Assembly: GCF_001623525.1 (NCBI RefSeq)
Contig: NZ_CP015225.1
Coordinates: forward strand, 1,054,001 to 1,118,000
Reading direction: 5' to 3'
DNA from: Pseudomonas fluorescens
Lineage (GTDB): Bacteria > Pseudomonadota > Gammaproteobacteria > Pseudomonadales > Pseudomonadaceae
Length of the DNA: 64,000 nt
Shown: one piece after another, positions 47,750 through 56,949 of the stretch
Position numbering within the stretch: position 1 is the stretch's first letter
Layout: every line of letters starts with the position of its first letter
The notes under the pieces: generated by a model
What the model saw: only the letters and a program-made list of their open reading frames with translations
Database searches by the model: none
What the model was told of the DNA's origin: nothing
Program-made: the position numbers and the translations under genes

Positions 47750-49156
47750 TCAACCGAGTACTGCCCGAGAGCGCCAGACCATCATCTTCTCGACTTGCAT
47801 TTCCTTCATGGTGTGCGGGATCCCACCTACGCCATGACCGGACAACCGCGCTCCGGCGAACGGCATCCAGTCCACTCGGAACAGTGTGTTCTCATTGATC
47901 ATGACGGCAGTAGCGTCAAGGTTCTGGTAACACTGCATGGCGGTGTCCAGATCCTGGGTGAACACTGCGGCCTGAAAGGCAAACGGCAGGGCGTTAGCCA
48001 GCTTAATTACATCTGCGAGGTCTTCGTAGGCGTACACCGCGATCACCGGTCCGAACACTTCTTTCTGCATCACATTCGAGTTAATCGGCGGATTTAACAA
48101 CACCGTGGGCGCATAACAGTTGTGACTCAGCGAACTACCGCCTGTGATCAAGCGTGCACCACCGGCAATGGCCTCATCGACCCATTGGCCAACTCGCTCA
48201 ACTTCTCGTTCGGCGATCAGTGGGCCGACGTCGGTATGGATGCTAGCTGGATCACCGACCATCAAAGCATTACCTATATGGCCTAGACGCACCGCGACCT
48301 GTGTGGCGATGCTGCGGTGACAGAAAACTCGCTGCACACTGACGCATGCCTGTCCGGCGTGCCAGAAACCGCCGCGGGCGATACGTGGCAGGGCGTCGTC
48401 AAGGTCAGCGTCGGCAGCGACGATCACCGGCGCCACGCCGCCGTGCTCCAAAGCACAACGAGTGCCTGGGGCAAGGGTCGAACGCAACATCCAACCGACG
48501 GCAGCGGACCCAATGAAGCTAAAAAAACCTACTCGCGGGTCAGAAACCAACTTGCCGGTAATAGCGTTTTCAGTTGGCAGCACCATTTGAGCCCAGCCTT
48601 TTGGCAGGCCAGCTTCAGCCAAAATATCGAGCAGGGTCTGGCAACTGAGCGGAGTGTTGGCTGCGGGTTTTACGATCACTGGCGCGCTGACAGCAATGGC
48701 CGGTATCACCTGGTGCACAATCAAATTGAACGGATGGTTGAACGCCGAGACCGCGGCGACTACGCCGATAGGTTCATATTGGGTGAACGCCACACGATTT
48801 GCGGAAGTAGCGTTTAAGCCCATGGGGACAACATGACCGGCTTCAGTGCGAAGTACTTCGATGCAGTTGAGGATACCGTCGATGCCGCGCTCTACTTCAG
48901 TGATGGAGTCCTTCAACGGTTTGCCGCCTTCGTTGGCGGCCTGGGTCGCAATCTGTACCTTGCGCGTACTGATCAACTCGGCGGCGCGGTGCAGGATTTC
49001 TATGCGCTTTGGCTTTGACAGCCACTGGTTACGGTCGCGGAAAATACTATGCGCGACAGCCAGCGCCTGCTCCACATCTGCCAGGGTAGAGACCTCCACT
49101 TTGCCAATGACAGTGCCATCGTAAGGGGAGTGTACAGCCAGGGTTTGTTCAGACAT
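47750..49156 (-). CDS. aldehyde dehydrogenase family protein
   Basis: 468 residues. The NAD-dependent ALDH core is seen: VVAAVSAFNHPFNLIVHQVI, then FIGSAAVGWMLR, the Glu in ALEHGGVAPVIV (usually E-L-G-G), the nucleophile Cys in HAGQACVSVQR and EVFGPVIAVYAYED. The His in place of Leu after the Glu is unusual but occurs in phosphonoformaldehyde/sulfoacetaldehyde-type members. The ATG at 49156 is used; a GTG three codons earlier is in frame. It is next to an old yellow enzyme, so oxidation of an aldehyde formed in electrophile breakdown is likely. Confidence 0.88.
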   Translation of the reverse strand: MSEQTLAVHSPYDGTVIGKVEVSTLADVEQALAVAHSIFRDRNQWLSKPKRIEILHRAAELISTRKVQIATQAANEGGKPLKDSITEVERGIDGILNCIEVLRTEAGHVVPMGLNATSANRVAFTQYEPIGVVAAVSAFNHPFNLIVHQVIPAIAVSAPVIVKPAANTPLSCQTLLDILAEAGLPKGWAQMVLPTENAITGKLVSDPRVGFFSFIGSAAVGWMLRSTLAPGTRCALEHGGVAPVIVAADADLDDALPRIARGGFWHAGQACVSVQRVFCHRSIATQVAVRLGHIGNALMVGDPASIHTDVGPLIAEREVERVGQWVDEAIAGGARLITGGSSLSHNCYAPTVLLNPPINSNVMQKEVFGPVIAVYAYEDLADVIKLANALPFAFQAAVFTQDLDTAMQCYQNLDATAVMINENTLFRVDWMPFAGARLSGHGVGGIPHTMKEMQVEKMMVWRSRAVLG

Positions 49157-49258
49157 TGGGCTCACCTATCCATTAACGCGATACGCAATGCCCCTAGCCA
49201 AAGTGAGCAGGTTTCGCCGCCTACTCTGGTCTGGGGGGGCAATCATCCAAGCGGTAAC

Positions 49259-50380
49259 CTATCCCGCGTACGGCGGGTAGTCGATATAGCCTTCGGCTTC
49301 GCCCTGATAGTAGGTGTCACGATCCGGCGGCGTCAGCGGCCAGCCATTTTGCAGTCGCGCCACCAGGTCGGGATTGGAGATAAAGGGTTGGCCGAACGCC
49401 GGCAAGTCGATCAGATCGGCTTCGACCAATTCGCGGGCACGCTCCAGTGTCATGTTTCCAGCCAGGATCAATGCGGTCGTGTTCAGGCCTTTGCGGCAGC
49501 TGCGTAGGAGTGCCTTCAATGCATCCTCGCGGGCTATCGAATTCTCAGCTGCCAGGAAAAAGTGTGTTTGATCCATGACGTGAACGTAGGCAATATTTCG
49601 CTCGCCCAGACCCGCGCAGAGGGCCATGTAGGTTTCGTCGATTTCCGGGTAGAGCGGCATGTCCATCAACTGACCGTAAGGCGAAATACGGATGCCCACA
49701 CGATCTGCGCCGATGCGCTCGCACACAGCGTCCACCACTTCGAAAACAAAACGCAGGCGGTTTTCCAGGTTCTGCGAGCCGTAGTGATCGGTCCGGTCGT
49801 TGACCATCGGGTTGATGAACTGCTCGAGCAGATAGCCGTTGGCGCCATGCAGCTCAACACCATCGAAGCCAGCTTCTATGGCATTAGCAGCGGCCTGGGC
49901 GAAGTCTTCGACCACGCGGCGTACTTCGTCGGTCGCTAAGGGACGGGGCGTGGATGTCGGCATAAAACCTGGCTCACCATTCTCGGTGTAGGCGTAGGCT
50001 GTAGCGCCATTTGCAGCCTTCCCGGTTGCGCTGACAGGGGCGGCACCGTCGATTTGAAGCGAGGTGTGGGAGACGCGACCCACATGCCACAACTGGGCGA
50101 AAATCTTGCCGCCGACGCTGTGCACCGAATCAGTGGCGAGTTTCCAGCCAACAATTTGCTCTGGCGTGTAAATGCCTGGGTTGAACAGGTAGCCCTGGCC
50201 CTCTCGCGAGATAGGCGTACCTTCGGTAACTATCAAGCCAGCTGTTGCGCGTTGGGTGTAGTACAGCGCCGTTTGTTCAGTGGCGATGTCTTGAAAAGCA
50301 CGGGAGCGTGTCATCGGGCCCATGACGAAGCGGTTCTTCAGAACCAGGTCGCCCAGTTTGAAATCGTTAAAAAGACTCAA
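49259..50380 (-). CDS. alkene reductase, old yellow enzyme family (NemA-like)
   Basis: 373 residues from the TTG at 50380. FMN and substrate residues of OYE are present: LKNRFVMGPMTRSRA, then the His/Asn pair in DGVELHGANGYLLEQFINP and the end RDTYYQGEAEGYIDYPPY. It reduces activated C=C bonds of enones, maleimides or nitrate esters with NAD(P)H. Homologues start M-S-L-F-x-P, and this frame has LSLFNDF at that point, so TTG is chosen. No ATG lies upstream; an earlier TTG at 50485 overlaps the SDR gene. A good ribosome site is not visible. Confidence 0.85.
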   Translation of the reverse strand: MSLFNDFKLGDLVLKNRFVMGPMTRSRAFQDIATEQTALYYTQRATAGLIVTEGTPISREGQGYLFNPGIYTPEQIVGWKLATDSVHSVGGKIFAQLWHVGRVSHTSLQIDGAAPVSATGKAANGATAYAYTENGEPGFMPTSTPRPLATDEVRRVVEDFAQAAANAIEAGFDGVELHGANGYLLEQFINPMVNDRTDHYGSQNLENRLRFVFEVVDAVCERIGADRVGIRISPYGQLMDMPLYPEIDETYMALCAGLGERNIAYVHVMDQTHFFLAAENSIAREDALKALLRSCRKGLNTTALILAGNMTLERARELVEADLIDLPAFGQPFISNPDLVARLQNGWPLTPPDRDTYYQGEAEGYIDYPPYAG

Positions 50381-50459
50381 GGTAAAATTTCCCGCGTGGA
50401 ATGTTGACGTTGGCGCAATCAGCAGGCCATCGATGGCTTGATGGCCTGCCGACCCGAGG

Positions 50460-51221
50460 TCAAGGTTTCGGAAGTGGATGGTCAATGAACATTTGGTTGA
50501 GATAGTTCACGACATCGTGTTCGCCCGGGCCTGCGCTATTGCGCAGTTGGCGGCCAGCATCAACGACGACCTCGGTTGTCGCAGTCTCCAGCAACGCCAT
50601 CGTTTGCTCGATGAAGGGCTCCAGTTGCAAGGCGCGTTCGTCACCGCTTTTATAAACGAGGTCGGTATCAACCCAAGGTGGCGCAATTTCCAGGACGTGC
50701 ACGCTGGTGTTGCGCAACGCGAAGCGTTGGGAAAGCGAATAAGAGTGGATGGCGGCTTTGGTCGCGGAATAGAGCGCGAACATTGCCATCGGAATAAAAG
50801 CAGCCGTGGAGCTATTGTTGATGATGTACGCCAGTGGTTGGCGTTTCAGGTGTTCGATGAACGCGCCACTGATACGTACCGGTGCCAGCAGGTTCGTGTC
50901 TACCAGGTAAGTGGATTGTGCATCGTCGAGCGGGCCCGTTACATCGTCGAACGGCATGATGCCGGCGTTATTGATGACGACATTCAATTCCGGGTACTTA
51001 TGGATGAGATCTGCCGCGACGCTGGCGATCTCCGCCGGGTTACTCACGTCGATTTCTACCGAATCTATACCAGGGTTGGCTTGGGTGATTTCATCCAGCA
51101 GTGCCTTGCGGCGGCCGCCGATAATTACCTTGTTTCCTTTACTGTGAAAGGCCTCGGCAAGCCCGCGTCCAATGCCAGAAGTTGCTCCTGTAATAAATAT
51201 AGTATTGCCACTGATTTTCAT
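50460..51221 (-). CDS. short-chain dehydrogenase/reductase, DltE-like paralogue
   Basis: 253 residues. It parallels the SDR at 34837 in all motifs: TGATSGIGRGLAEAF, GNKVIIGGRRKALLDEI, VINNAGIMPF, NSSTAAF and YSATKAAIHSYSL, then the APPWVDTDL loop. The order SDR, NmrA and a nearby regulator recurs in both loci. It is 80 bp upstream of the old yellow enzyme start on the same strand, so they are probably co-transcribed. Substrate unknown. Confidence 0.88.
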   Translation of the reverse strand: MKISGNTIFITGATSGIGRGLAEAFHSKGNKVIIGGRRKALLDEITQANPGIDSVEIDVSNPAEIASVAADLIHKYPELNVVINNAGIMPFDDVTGPLDDAQSTYLVDTNLLAPVRISGAFIEHLKRQPLAYIINNSSTAAFIPMAMFALYSATKAAIHSYSLSQRFALRNTSVHVLEIAPPWVDTDLVYKSGDERALQLEPFIEQTMALLETATTEVVVDAGRQLRNSAGPGEHDVVNYLNQMFIDHPLPKP

Positions 51222-51429
51222 TGCAGGTACCTCTGTGGAGAGTTGTGGTTAGGGATTTTTTCGTCGAAAAAACCTTAATGAAAATGTTTACGCTTACCTG
51301 ATTTAGTTTGGCCGCAGGAAGTGAAATACAGCCGGCAGCCAGTCAGATGACGCCTGCACCCAGTCAATCCAAGAGTTAAAAATGGAGCATGCGAAGACAA
51401 CAAACACCCAACGCATGCGCCAAAAAAAA

Positions 51430-52311
51430 TCACGACTCAAATGCTTTTTTATTAGCACGAACGAAGTCGCTAACTGTTTGTGGAGGCTGACCCGTCACCT
51501 CGCCAATCACTCCATCTTCACCAGCAAAAATTCCGTTCTGGTAGTCGATAGCAACGGCAAGGAAATGCTGGATCAAAAAGTCCGGCAGATTGTAGGTCTC
51601 CAAGTGCTTGCTATATTCTTCGATGGTCGATGGGCTGTAGGTGATAGTTCGGCCTACAACGCTGCTGATCTCATCGGCAATTTCTTCGTGGTCCAGTTCG
51701 ACCGGGCCATAAAGTGGGTAGGTCTTTCCGATATGACCAGAAGGCTGCGTGAGAACGGTGGCGATAAATCGAGCTTGATCTTCAGCGGCAATCGGCGCGT
51801 GTCTTCCACCACCATATGGCAGCGTGATCTTGTCTTCTTTAACGATCTGATCAAGGACCCACGGGAAGATCAGCCATTCAGCAAAGAACGTCGGGCGGAT
51901 ATGGACGGTCGGCACACCAGACCAGTCGAAAATGCGCTCGGCAATCCAATGGTCGCGGGCCGCGTGGCTCAACGAGTCTTCACGAGCAGAAATCTGCGAC
52001 ATTTCCACGACGACCTCGACGCCCGCTCGTTTAGCAGCATCTGCAAAGTAGGCAGTCGCCTGGATGTAGCCTGGCCGAACGGGGTAACACAAATAAGCAC
52101 CTGTGATCCCATCCATCGCCCGGATGATGTCGTCATGCTCCAAGAGATCGCCAACAAATATTTCGGCGCCCTCATTCTTTAGTGCTTCGCTACGTTCGTC
52201 TTCTTTGTGAACGAAAGCTCGTACCGCGTGCCCTCCGTTGAGGAGATAACGAATGGTATACACGCCTGTTTTCCCGGTGGCCCCGGTGACGAGATACTTA
52301 CGTTGCTGCAT
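51430..52311 (-). CDS. NmrA-type NAD(P)-binding oxidoreductase, paralogue
   Basis: 293 residues from the ATG at 52309-52311 (GGAGAA site), the same length as the NmrA protein at 31305. Marks: YLVTGATGKTGVYTIRYLL, MSQISAREDSLSHAARDHWI and PTVHIRPTFFAEW. It differs in many positions from the first copy, so the duplication is old. It lies in the minus-strand run downstream of an HD-domain gene. No operators of the GGAGC type are seen before it. Confidence 0.87.
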   Translation of the reverse strand: MQQRKYLVTGATGKTGVYTIRYLLNGGHAVRAFVHKEDERSEALKNEGAEIFVGDLLEHDDIIRAMDGITGAYLCYPVRPGYIQATAYFADAAKRAGVEVVVEMSQISAREDSLSHAARDHWIAERIFDWSGVPTVHIRPTFFAEWLIFPWVLDQIVKEDKITLPYGGGRHAPIAAEDQARFIATVLTQPSGHIGKTYPLYGPVELDHEEIADEISSVVGRTITYSPSTIEEYSKHLETYNLPDFLIQHFLAVAIDYQNGIFAGEDGVIGEVTGQPPQTVSDFVRANKKAFES

Positions 52312-52419
52312 GATAAATTCTCCGGTGTTGGTGATCGCACGTTGCTCGGCGGAGGACACTGCGTCAGGTCTTATCAAGACTGAAGTGTCGTAGAGCGTTC
52401 TGCTGCGCAACGTCGTTTG

Positions 52420-53061
52420 TCAGCTGTCGAAGGGGGCGTTATCAATCAGGTCGCACACGTTCGGGCAATCGAAACCATGGATGTGGCGACGTCCGACGTC
52501 AGCGAGCCCGGTGCCGATGGCAGTAAAAGGTTTTTTCCGGGCGACTTCGGCAACTGCCTCGGTAAAGGCGGCCTTCATCCCGATACGAGGGTAGAGTGCG
52601 AGGGCATCTTCGATCAGCGAAGGCGTGATCTGCTCAATGTTCAGCCCCATAACGTCGACATGGGCGCCGAGGTAAATGAGGGCAATCTCCGGCTGTTTGC
52701 GGTCGGCGATGCCAGCACTCGAGTGAAGCGCGATTGCATCCCACACGAGTTCAGTTTTCGACTTCGAATAACCGTTCTCAAGCAGGAAGCGGCTAGCGGC
52801 ATCTGCGCCGTCGACTTCAAAGCGTTGGTCGGCAGAGAATTCGTTTGTCAGTCCCAGATCGTGTAAAAGCGCGGCGAGGTAAACCGTCTCGCGGTCGTAT
52901 TTCAGACCACGTTGTTGGCCCAGGAATTCGGCAAACCACCATGTCCGGTGCACGTGGTGCAAAAGCGCCTTTGAGTGGACGCGCTCGACGAGGGCAGACG
53001 CTTTACGGGCGAGTTCAGAGTCTGGAGCACTGAAGCCACCGATGATGATTGGTGTACTCAT
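52420..53061 (-). CDS. HD-domain hydrolase, cyanamide hydratase-like
   Basis: 213 residues. The HD site is read from His36 (ALLHHVHRTWWFAEFLG), His67-Asp68 (LAALLHDLGLT), and His in WDAIALHSS. 'H-H-V-x-R-x-W' and 'A-x-LLHDLGLT' group it with the HD protein at 29957, but it is shorter and lacks the N-terminal extension. It starts the minus-strand run that ends with the GST gene, divergent from the GlxA-B gene over 121 bp. Control by GlxA-B is likely from position. Function as cyanamide or nitrile/isocyanide hydratase is a hypothesis. Confidence 0.75.
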   Translation of the reverse strand: MSTPIIIGGFSAPDSELARKASALVERVHSKALLHHVHRTWWFAEFLGQQRGLKYDRETVYLAALLHDLGLTNEFSADQRFEVDGADAASRFLLENGYSKSKTELVWDAIALHSSAGIADRKQPEIALIYLGAHVDVMGLNIEQITPSLIEDALALYPRIGMKAAFTEAVAEVARKKPFTAIGTGLADVGRRHIHGFDCPNVCDLIDNAPFDS

Positions 53062-53120
53062 GATTGCTTCCTCAGCGTTGAATCGGGTTGAAGTTCAGTC
53101 TAGGTATTTTTGCTTGGCGT

Positions 53121-53155
53121 AATTGACTATTTTCGGTCTTTTTGTGCCAATATGC
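53121..53155 (+). promoter_or_regulatory. GlxA-type promoter motif, copy B
   Basis: AATTGACTATTT, ten bases later TTTGTGCCAATATGC. The TTGACT could be a -35 box. The same pair lies before copy C (57669) and as an orphan at 41417. It is the candidate autoregulation site of these regulators, shared with the divergent HD operon. Confidence 0.6.
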
Positions 53156-53182
53156 TTATCTCGTATGTGTGGGGAGATAGCC

Positions 53183-54211
53183 GTGAGCAAGTCAACGAAA
53201 GCAAGCCATCCGCTTATCAGTGCCAAGCAAAAGCGAGTGGTGATTTTGGGGTTGCCTCCAGTGGACTCGCTCGATGTGACCGGCCCAGCTGAGGTGTTTG
53301 CCTTTGCTAATCGGTTGCATCGCGGTGACACCGCACCCTATCTACTCGAGCTGGTCGCTGCAGGCGCCAACGAGCACCTGGAGAGCAGCACGGGCATCGC
53401 GCTGATGGCACACAAGACGCTTGACCAAGAACGTAGTGACAACGAAGCAATTGACACGTTGATCGTGACGTCGGGCTGGAAAGCTCAGGAGCAGGTGGAC
53501 GAGTCCGCTATCAATTGGATAAGAACAAAGTCCGAGAGTGTTCGGCGGGTGTGTTCGATCTGTGTCGGGGCGTTCGCTCTGGCTGAGACAGGACTTTTGG
53601 ACGGTCGCAGGGCAACGACTCATTGGCGTATGGCGCGAAGCCTGGCCGATAGCTACCCCCAGGTGCAGGTCGATCCTAATCCGATCTGGGTCAAGGACGG
53701 CAACGTCTACACGTCAGCCGGTATTTCCGCCGGCATCGATCTTGCGCTTGCGTTGGTCAGCGAAGATTTGGGCGATGAAGTGGCTATGGAGATCGCGAAA
53801 AATCTTGTCCTCTTTCTGCGGCGTCCTGGCGGGCAGGCGCAGTTCAGCGTTGCTCTTCAATCACAGCATGTTCCTGGTTCCAATCTGGATGAGTTGTGCC
53901 TGTGGATTGCGGAACACCTGCACTCGGACCTGACAGTAGAAATACTCGCGGACAAGTTCTCCACCAGCGTCAGGACGTTAATCCGCTTGTTCCAACGAGA
54001 GTTGCAGACCACGCCGGCGAAGTATGTCGAGGACGTACGAATAGAAGCTGCCTGTCGCTCGATTGAACTGGGTGGACGGTCTATGGAAGAGGTCGCGCGG
54101 CGGAGTGGCTACCACAGCGTGGATGTCCTGAGAAAAGCCTTCGTGCGGCGGATTGGCGTGAGCCCGAAGGAGTATGCACAACGCTTCTCGCCCAATGGCG
54201 AGATGGCGTAG
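53183..54211 (+). CDS. GlxA-family (DJ-1/PfpI + AraC) regulator, copy B
   Basis: 342 residues from a GTG at 53183. The DJ-1/PfpI half (VVILGLPPVDSLDVTGPAEV) has Cys127 in SICVGAF; the AraC half has STSVRTLIRLFQRELQTTPA and RSGYHSVDVLRKAFVRRIGV. The GTG is chosen because GGGGAG lies seven bases before and copy C begins at the corresponding GTG. Codon 116 is AAG, the position of the amber codon in copy C. It probably controls the divergent run of detoxification genes 53061-45512. Confidence 0.9.
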   Translation: MSKSTKASHPLISAKQKRVVILGLPPVDSLDVTGPAEVFAFANRLHRGDTAPYLLELVAAGANEHLESSTGIALMAHKTLDQERSDNEAIDTLIVTSGWKAQEQVDESAINWIRTKSESVRRVCSICVGAFALAETGLLDGRRATTHWRMARSLADSYPQVQVDPNPIWVKDGNVYTSAGISAGIDLALALVSEDLGDEVAMEIAKNLVLFLRRPGGQAQFSVALQSQHVPGSNLDELCLWIAEHLHSDLTVEILADKFSTSVRTLIRLFQRELQTTPAKYVEDVRIEAACRSIELGGRSMEEVARRSGYHSVDVLRKAFVRRIGVSPKEYAQRFSPNGEMA

Positions 54212-54292
54212 TTCGCTGCGATGGGCAAAAGACTAGGGCGGCGGCATAAAATGCCGCCGTCCCCATTACGGAAAACGAATTCACTCCGTAAG

Positions 54293-55126
54293 TCAGTGCA
54301 CATGCGGCTTGCAAATGGTGCCTGTCATAGGGTTTTTCAGAAACGGAACTGTGTCGGGTGACAGCGCCATCCAAATCCCCATGGCTCCGAGGAACACGGC
54401 GATTGGAATCGCGAGCTTATGCCCACTGGGCAGTACCTTTTCAGCGAACATCAACAGGGTCAGCAATGCCATCCAGATAGGACTCATGACGCCGACAGCG
54501 AACATCACCGCCATCATTGCCCAGCAGCAGCCCACACAGACCATGCCGTGTCGCGCGCCCATCAGAACAGCCCCGAAATCGCCCCCTCGCCAATATTGAG
54601 CGAAAAAAGACAGCGGCGAACGGCATCCCGTAAGGCAAACATTTTTCAAGGCCGAGACCTGGAAGATTCCCGCGATAATCAAAACAGCGCCAGCCCAATA
54701 GGGACCAGCGCTGTACCACGCAAGAAACTCGAGGTTGAGGGCACGAATCGCATAGTCCAGCAGATAGGCCGCCAAACCGTAGCCGATCCAGGCGACGCCA
54801 TAGCCCGCTATAAAGCAAGCCATGCGCCGCGTTCGTGCAAGTGATTTTCCTCCGCGGGACTTCAGCATGGCGGCAAACGCCGCAATGTAGTTGAGTTCTG
54901 ACGGCAGCATCATTGCCGTCAACATGACAACCCAACCAATAAGGTAGGCGGGTAAGCCGTGTAGCGGGGTTCCTGGCCCCTCATCCATGTCACCCATGAC
55001 CACCAGCATTTCGAACCAGGCGGCGAGGCTGAGCGCAACGACAACTATCGTCCAGCCTAAGCCCGCTTGACCCCGCCCGAGCGCAGAAGCTGCGGATCGT
55101 GAAGCGGAGAGGACCGATTTCATCAT
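54293..55126 (-). CDS. DUF2182-family membrane protein
   Basis: 277 residues with about seven membrane segments. The family's MLTAMMLPSELNYIAAFAAM, CLTGCRSPLSFF and HGMVCVGCCWAMMAVMFAVG are present; Cys/Met-rich strings suggest metal binding in the membrane. It overlaps the DUF1326 gene by four bases (ATGA). Such pairs are common beside regulators, but no function is proven. Both genes converge on GlxA-B and are divergent from GlxA-D. Confidence 0.88.
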   Translation of the reverse strand: MMKSVLSASRSAASALGRGQAGLGWTIVVVALSLAAWFEMLVVMGDMDEGPGTPLHGLPAYLIGWVVMLTAMMLPSELNYIAAFAAMLKSRGGKSLARTRRMACFIAGYGVAWIGYGLAAYLLDYAIRALNLEFLAWYSAGPYWAGAVLIIAGIFQVSALKNVCLTGCRSPLSFFAQYWRGGDFGAVLMGARHGMVCVGCCWAMMAVMFAVGVMSPIWMALLTLLMFAEKVLPSGHKLAIPIAVFLGAMGIWMALSPDTVPFLKNPMTGTICKPHVH

Positions 55127-55791
55127 GGTGCGTCCGGTCCGTGCCAGTCGAAGGGGATATGCTTACTCGCTTGGCCGGCCGGGATGTTTTGATCGAACCC
55201 AAATGCCTTCCAACGGCCCGCAACGCTTTTGCCCCAAGTCACGGGCGCGTCGGTGGGACCGACTTCGCTGCCGGGTGGATTGAAGCTCTGCAGCAGTTTG
55301 GTCGGATCGGAGGTCGGCCCCTTCATGGCCTGGCCACTCGCTTCGACCTTGTCATCGACGGTCACCCGCCAGTGTTCGAGCGTGCTCTCGATGTCGACTG
55401 AAATCTTCGCAAACTCGACACCCCTGAGCTCACGCACGTGCGTTGGTACGAACTGTGTCATCCAGCCGCCGGCCTGGCCGGTGAAAATTGCCGCCAAGGC
55501 CGCTCGCTGTGCATCGTCGGCGGCAGAGTCGAGGAATACGCCTGCATCCAGCCAAGCGCCGTCCCAAAGGTTGCCGGTGAAGTTTGCGAGCAGGACCACT
55601 TTCAGGCCTGCCATGGGTGTCGGACCGTAGTGACCCTCATTGATTCGGTACGCCCACAGCACTTCGCAATGATTGCCTGTGGGAGGTTGAGCGAACGTGC
55701 ATGGGCACGGTGAGTTGCACGAACAGACGTCCAGCCATTCACCTGCAATTCGCCACTCTGGAGTTGCGACTGTTGCTACTTCGTTTGTCAT
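55123..55791 (-). CDS. DUF1326-family protein
   Basis: 222 residues. The N-terminal block EWLDVCSCNSPCPCTF with a CxC-x3-CxC arrangement is the family mark and could hold a metal. The rest (GEVLW-like, then GWMTQFVPTHVRELRGVEFA and KHIPFDWHG) is also typical. It is the first gene of the two-gene operon with DUF2182. It is divergent from GlxA-D across 102 bp, so that regulator probably controls it. Confidence 0.87.
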   Translation of the reverse strand: MTNEVATVATPEWRIAGEWLDVCSCNSPCPCTFAQPPTGNHCEVLWAYRINEGHYGPTPMAGLKVVLLANFTGNLWDGAWLDAGVFLDSAADDAQRAALAAIFTGQAGGWMTQFVPTHVRELRGVEFAKISVDIESTLEHWRVTVDDKVEASGQAMKGPTSDPTKLLQSFNPPGSEVGPTDAPVTWGKSVAGRWKAFGFDQNIPAGQASKHIPFDWHGPDAP

Positions 55792-55857
55792 CTCCTACCC
55801 CTTTCGTTTGGTGGTGAAACTTTTGACATGATGATTCGCAGGCGTGATAGTGTCTCG

Positions 55858-55893
55858 TGGCGATATCGACATAAACAGGGTGAATACCGACAC
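55858..55893. promoter_or_regulatory. regulatory motif shared with 30979-31015
   Basis: TGGCGATATCGACATAA (55857-55873) followed by ...ATACCGACAC up to the ATG. The same string and the same second half occur at 30979-31015. It may be the binding site of GlxA-D or a copied promoter. Confidence 0.55.
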
Positions 55894-56874
55894 ATGACCA
55901 GACCTCTCACAATTGAAATCGGCATCGTCCTTTTTCCTGGCGTACAGCTTGCGGCCGTGCACGGTTTGATTGATCTATTCGGGGTTGCGGATCGCTTTGC
56001 GGCGCAGCACTACAAAGAGGAGGGCGTTTTCCTGCAGGTCAGCCAATGGCAGGTTGAGGGACCCAGTGGCACACCTGTCAGAGTCGGGGAGAAGGCGGGG
56101 GAGGCCGGCGGCTCTCCTACAGTGCTATTGATGCCACCTCGCTTGGGTACGCAAGTCTCGTCGCAGGAAGCTGCACCGTTTGTTGACTGGCTCCTCGGCC
56201 ATCATCGCGCGGGCACAACGTTGTGTTCTGTCTGCGGAGGGGCTTTCCTGTTGGCTGAAACCGGTCTGCTGGCGGGGCGATCGGTCACCACGCACTGGGA
56301 CCATGCCGACTTGTTTCGGCGAAGGTTTCCCGATGCGCATCTTGATATCGACCGCCTTGTCATTGATGACGGCGACATCATCAGTGCAGGGGGGCTGATG
56401 GCGTGGATTGATCTCGGCTTGAAGTTGGTCGACCGTTTTCTAGGGCCGGTCATCATGGCGGAAACCGCACATTATTTGCTGGTAGATCCGCCCGGCCGAG
56501 AGCAGCGCTACTACAGTGCTTTTTCTCCAAACCTGACTCATGGCGACGCCCCGGTTCTGAAAGTCCAGCATTGGCTACAGGCGACGGGTGCGAAAGATAC
56601 GGCCCTTGCGTCGCTGGTTCTGCGCTCCGGCTTGGAAGAAAGAACGTTTTTGCGGCGTTTTCGCAAGGCCACGGGCTTCACCGCCATCGATTATTGCCAG
56701 AGGCTGCGAGTTGGCCGTGCCCGTGAGATGCTGCAATTCAGTACATTGCCGATCGAGGCTATTGCGTGGGAAGTTGGTTACAGCGACCCCGGCGCGTTCC
56801 GCAAAATTTTCATCAGGGTTACTGGGTTGACCCCGGGCGAATACAGGCAGCGGTTTAGCGTCAATCGAATCTAA
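55894..56874 (+). CDS. GlxA-family (DJ-1/PfpI + AraC) regulator, copy D
   Basis: 326 residues, clearly more distant from the other three. The DJ-1/PfpI half starts EIGIVLFPGVQLAAVHGLID and has Cys in TLCSVCGGAFLLAE; the AraC half has LEERTFLRRFRKATGFTAID and VGYSDPGAFRKIFIRVTGLT. It is divergent from the DUF1326-DUF2182 operon, its likely target. The ATG at 55894 is chosen since the domain begins there. Confidence 0.9.
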   Translation: MTRPLTIEIGIVLFPGVQLAAVHGLIDLFGVADRFAAQHYKEEGVFLQVSQWQVEGPSGTPVRVGEKAGEAGGSPTVLLMPPRLGTQVSSQEAAPFVDWLLGHHRAGTTLCSVCGGAFLLAETGLLAGRSVTTHWDHADLFRRRFPDAHLDIDRLVIDDGDIISAGGLMAWIDLGLKLVDRFLGPVIMAETAHYLLVDPPGREQRYYSAFSPNLTHGDAPVLKVQHWLQATGAKDTALASLVLRSGLEERTFLRRFRKATGFTAIDYCQRLRVGRAREMLQFSTLPIEAIAWEVGYSDPGAFRKIFIRVTGLTPGEYRQRFSVNRI

Positions 56875-56949
56875 CTTGAGCTCAATGCCTTAGACCTAAG
56901 TGCTCGGTCGTTATGTCATTCATCAATTTCGAAGGGAGCGCACTGGAGA

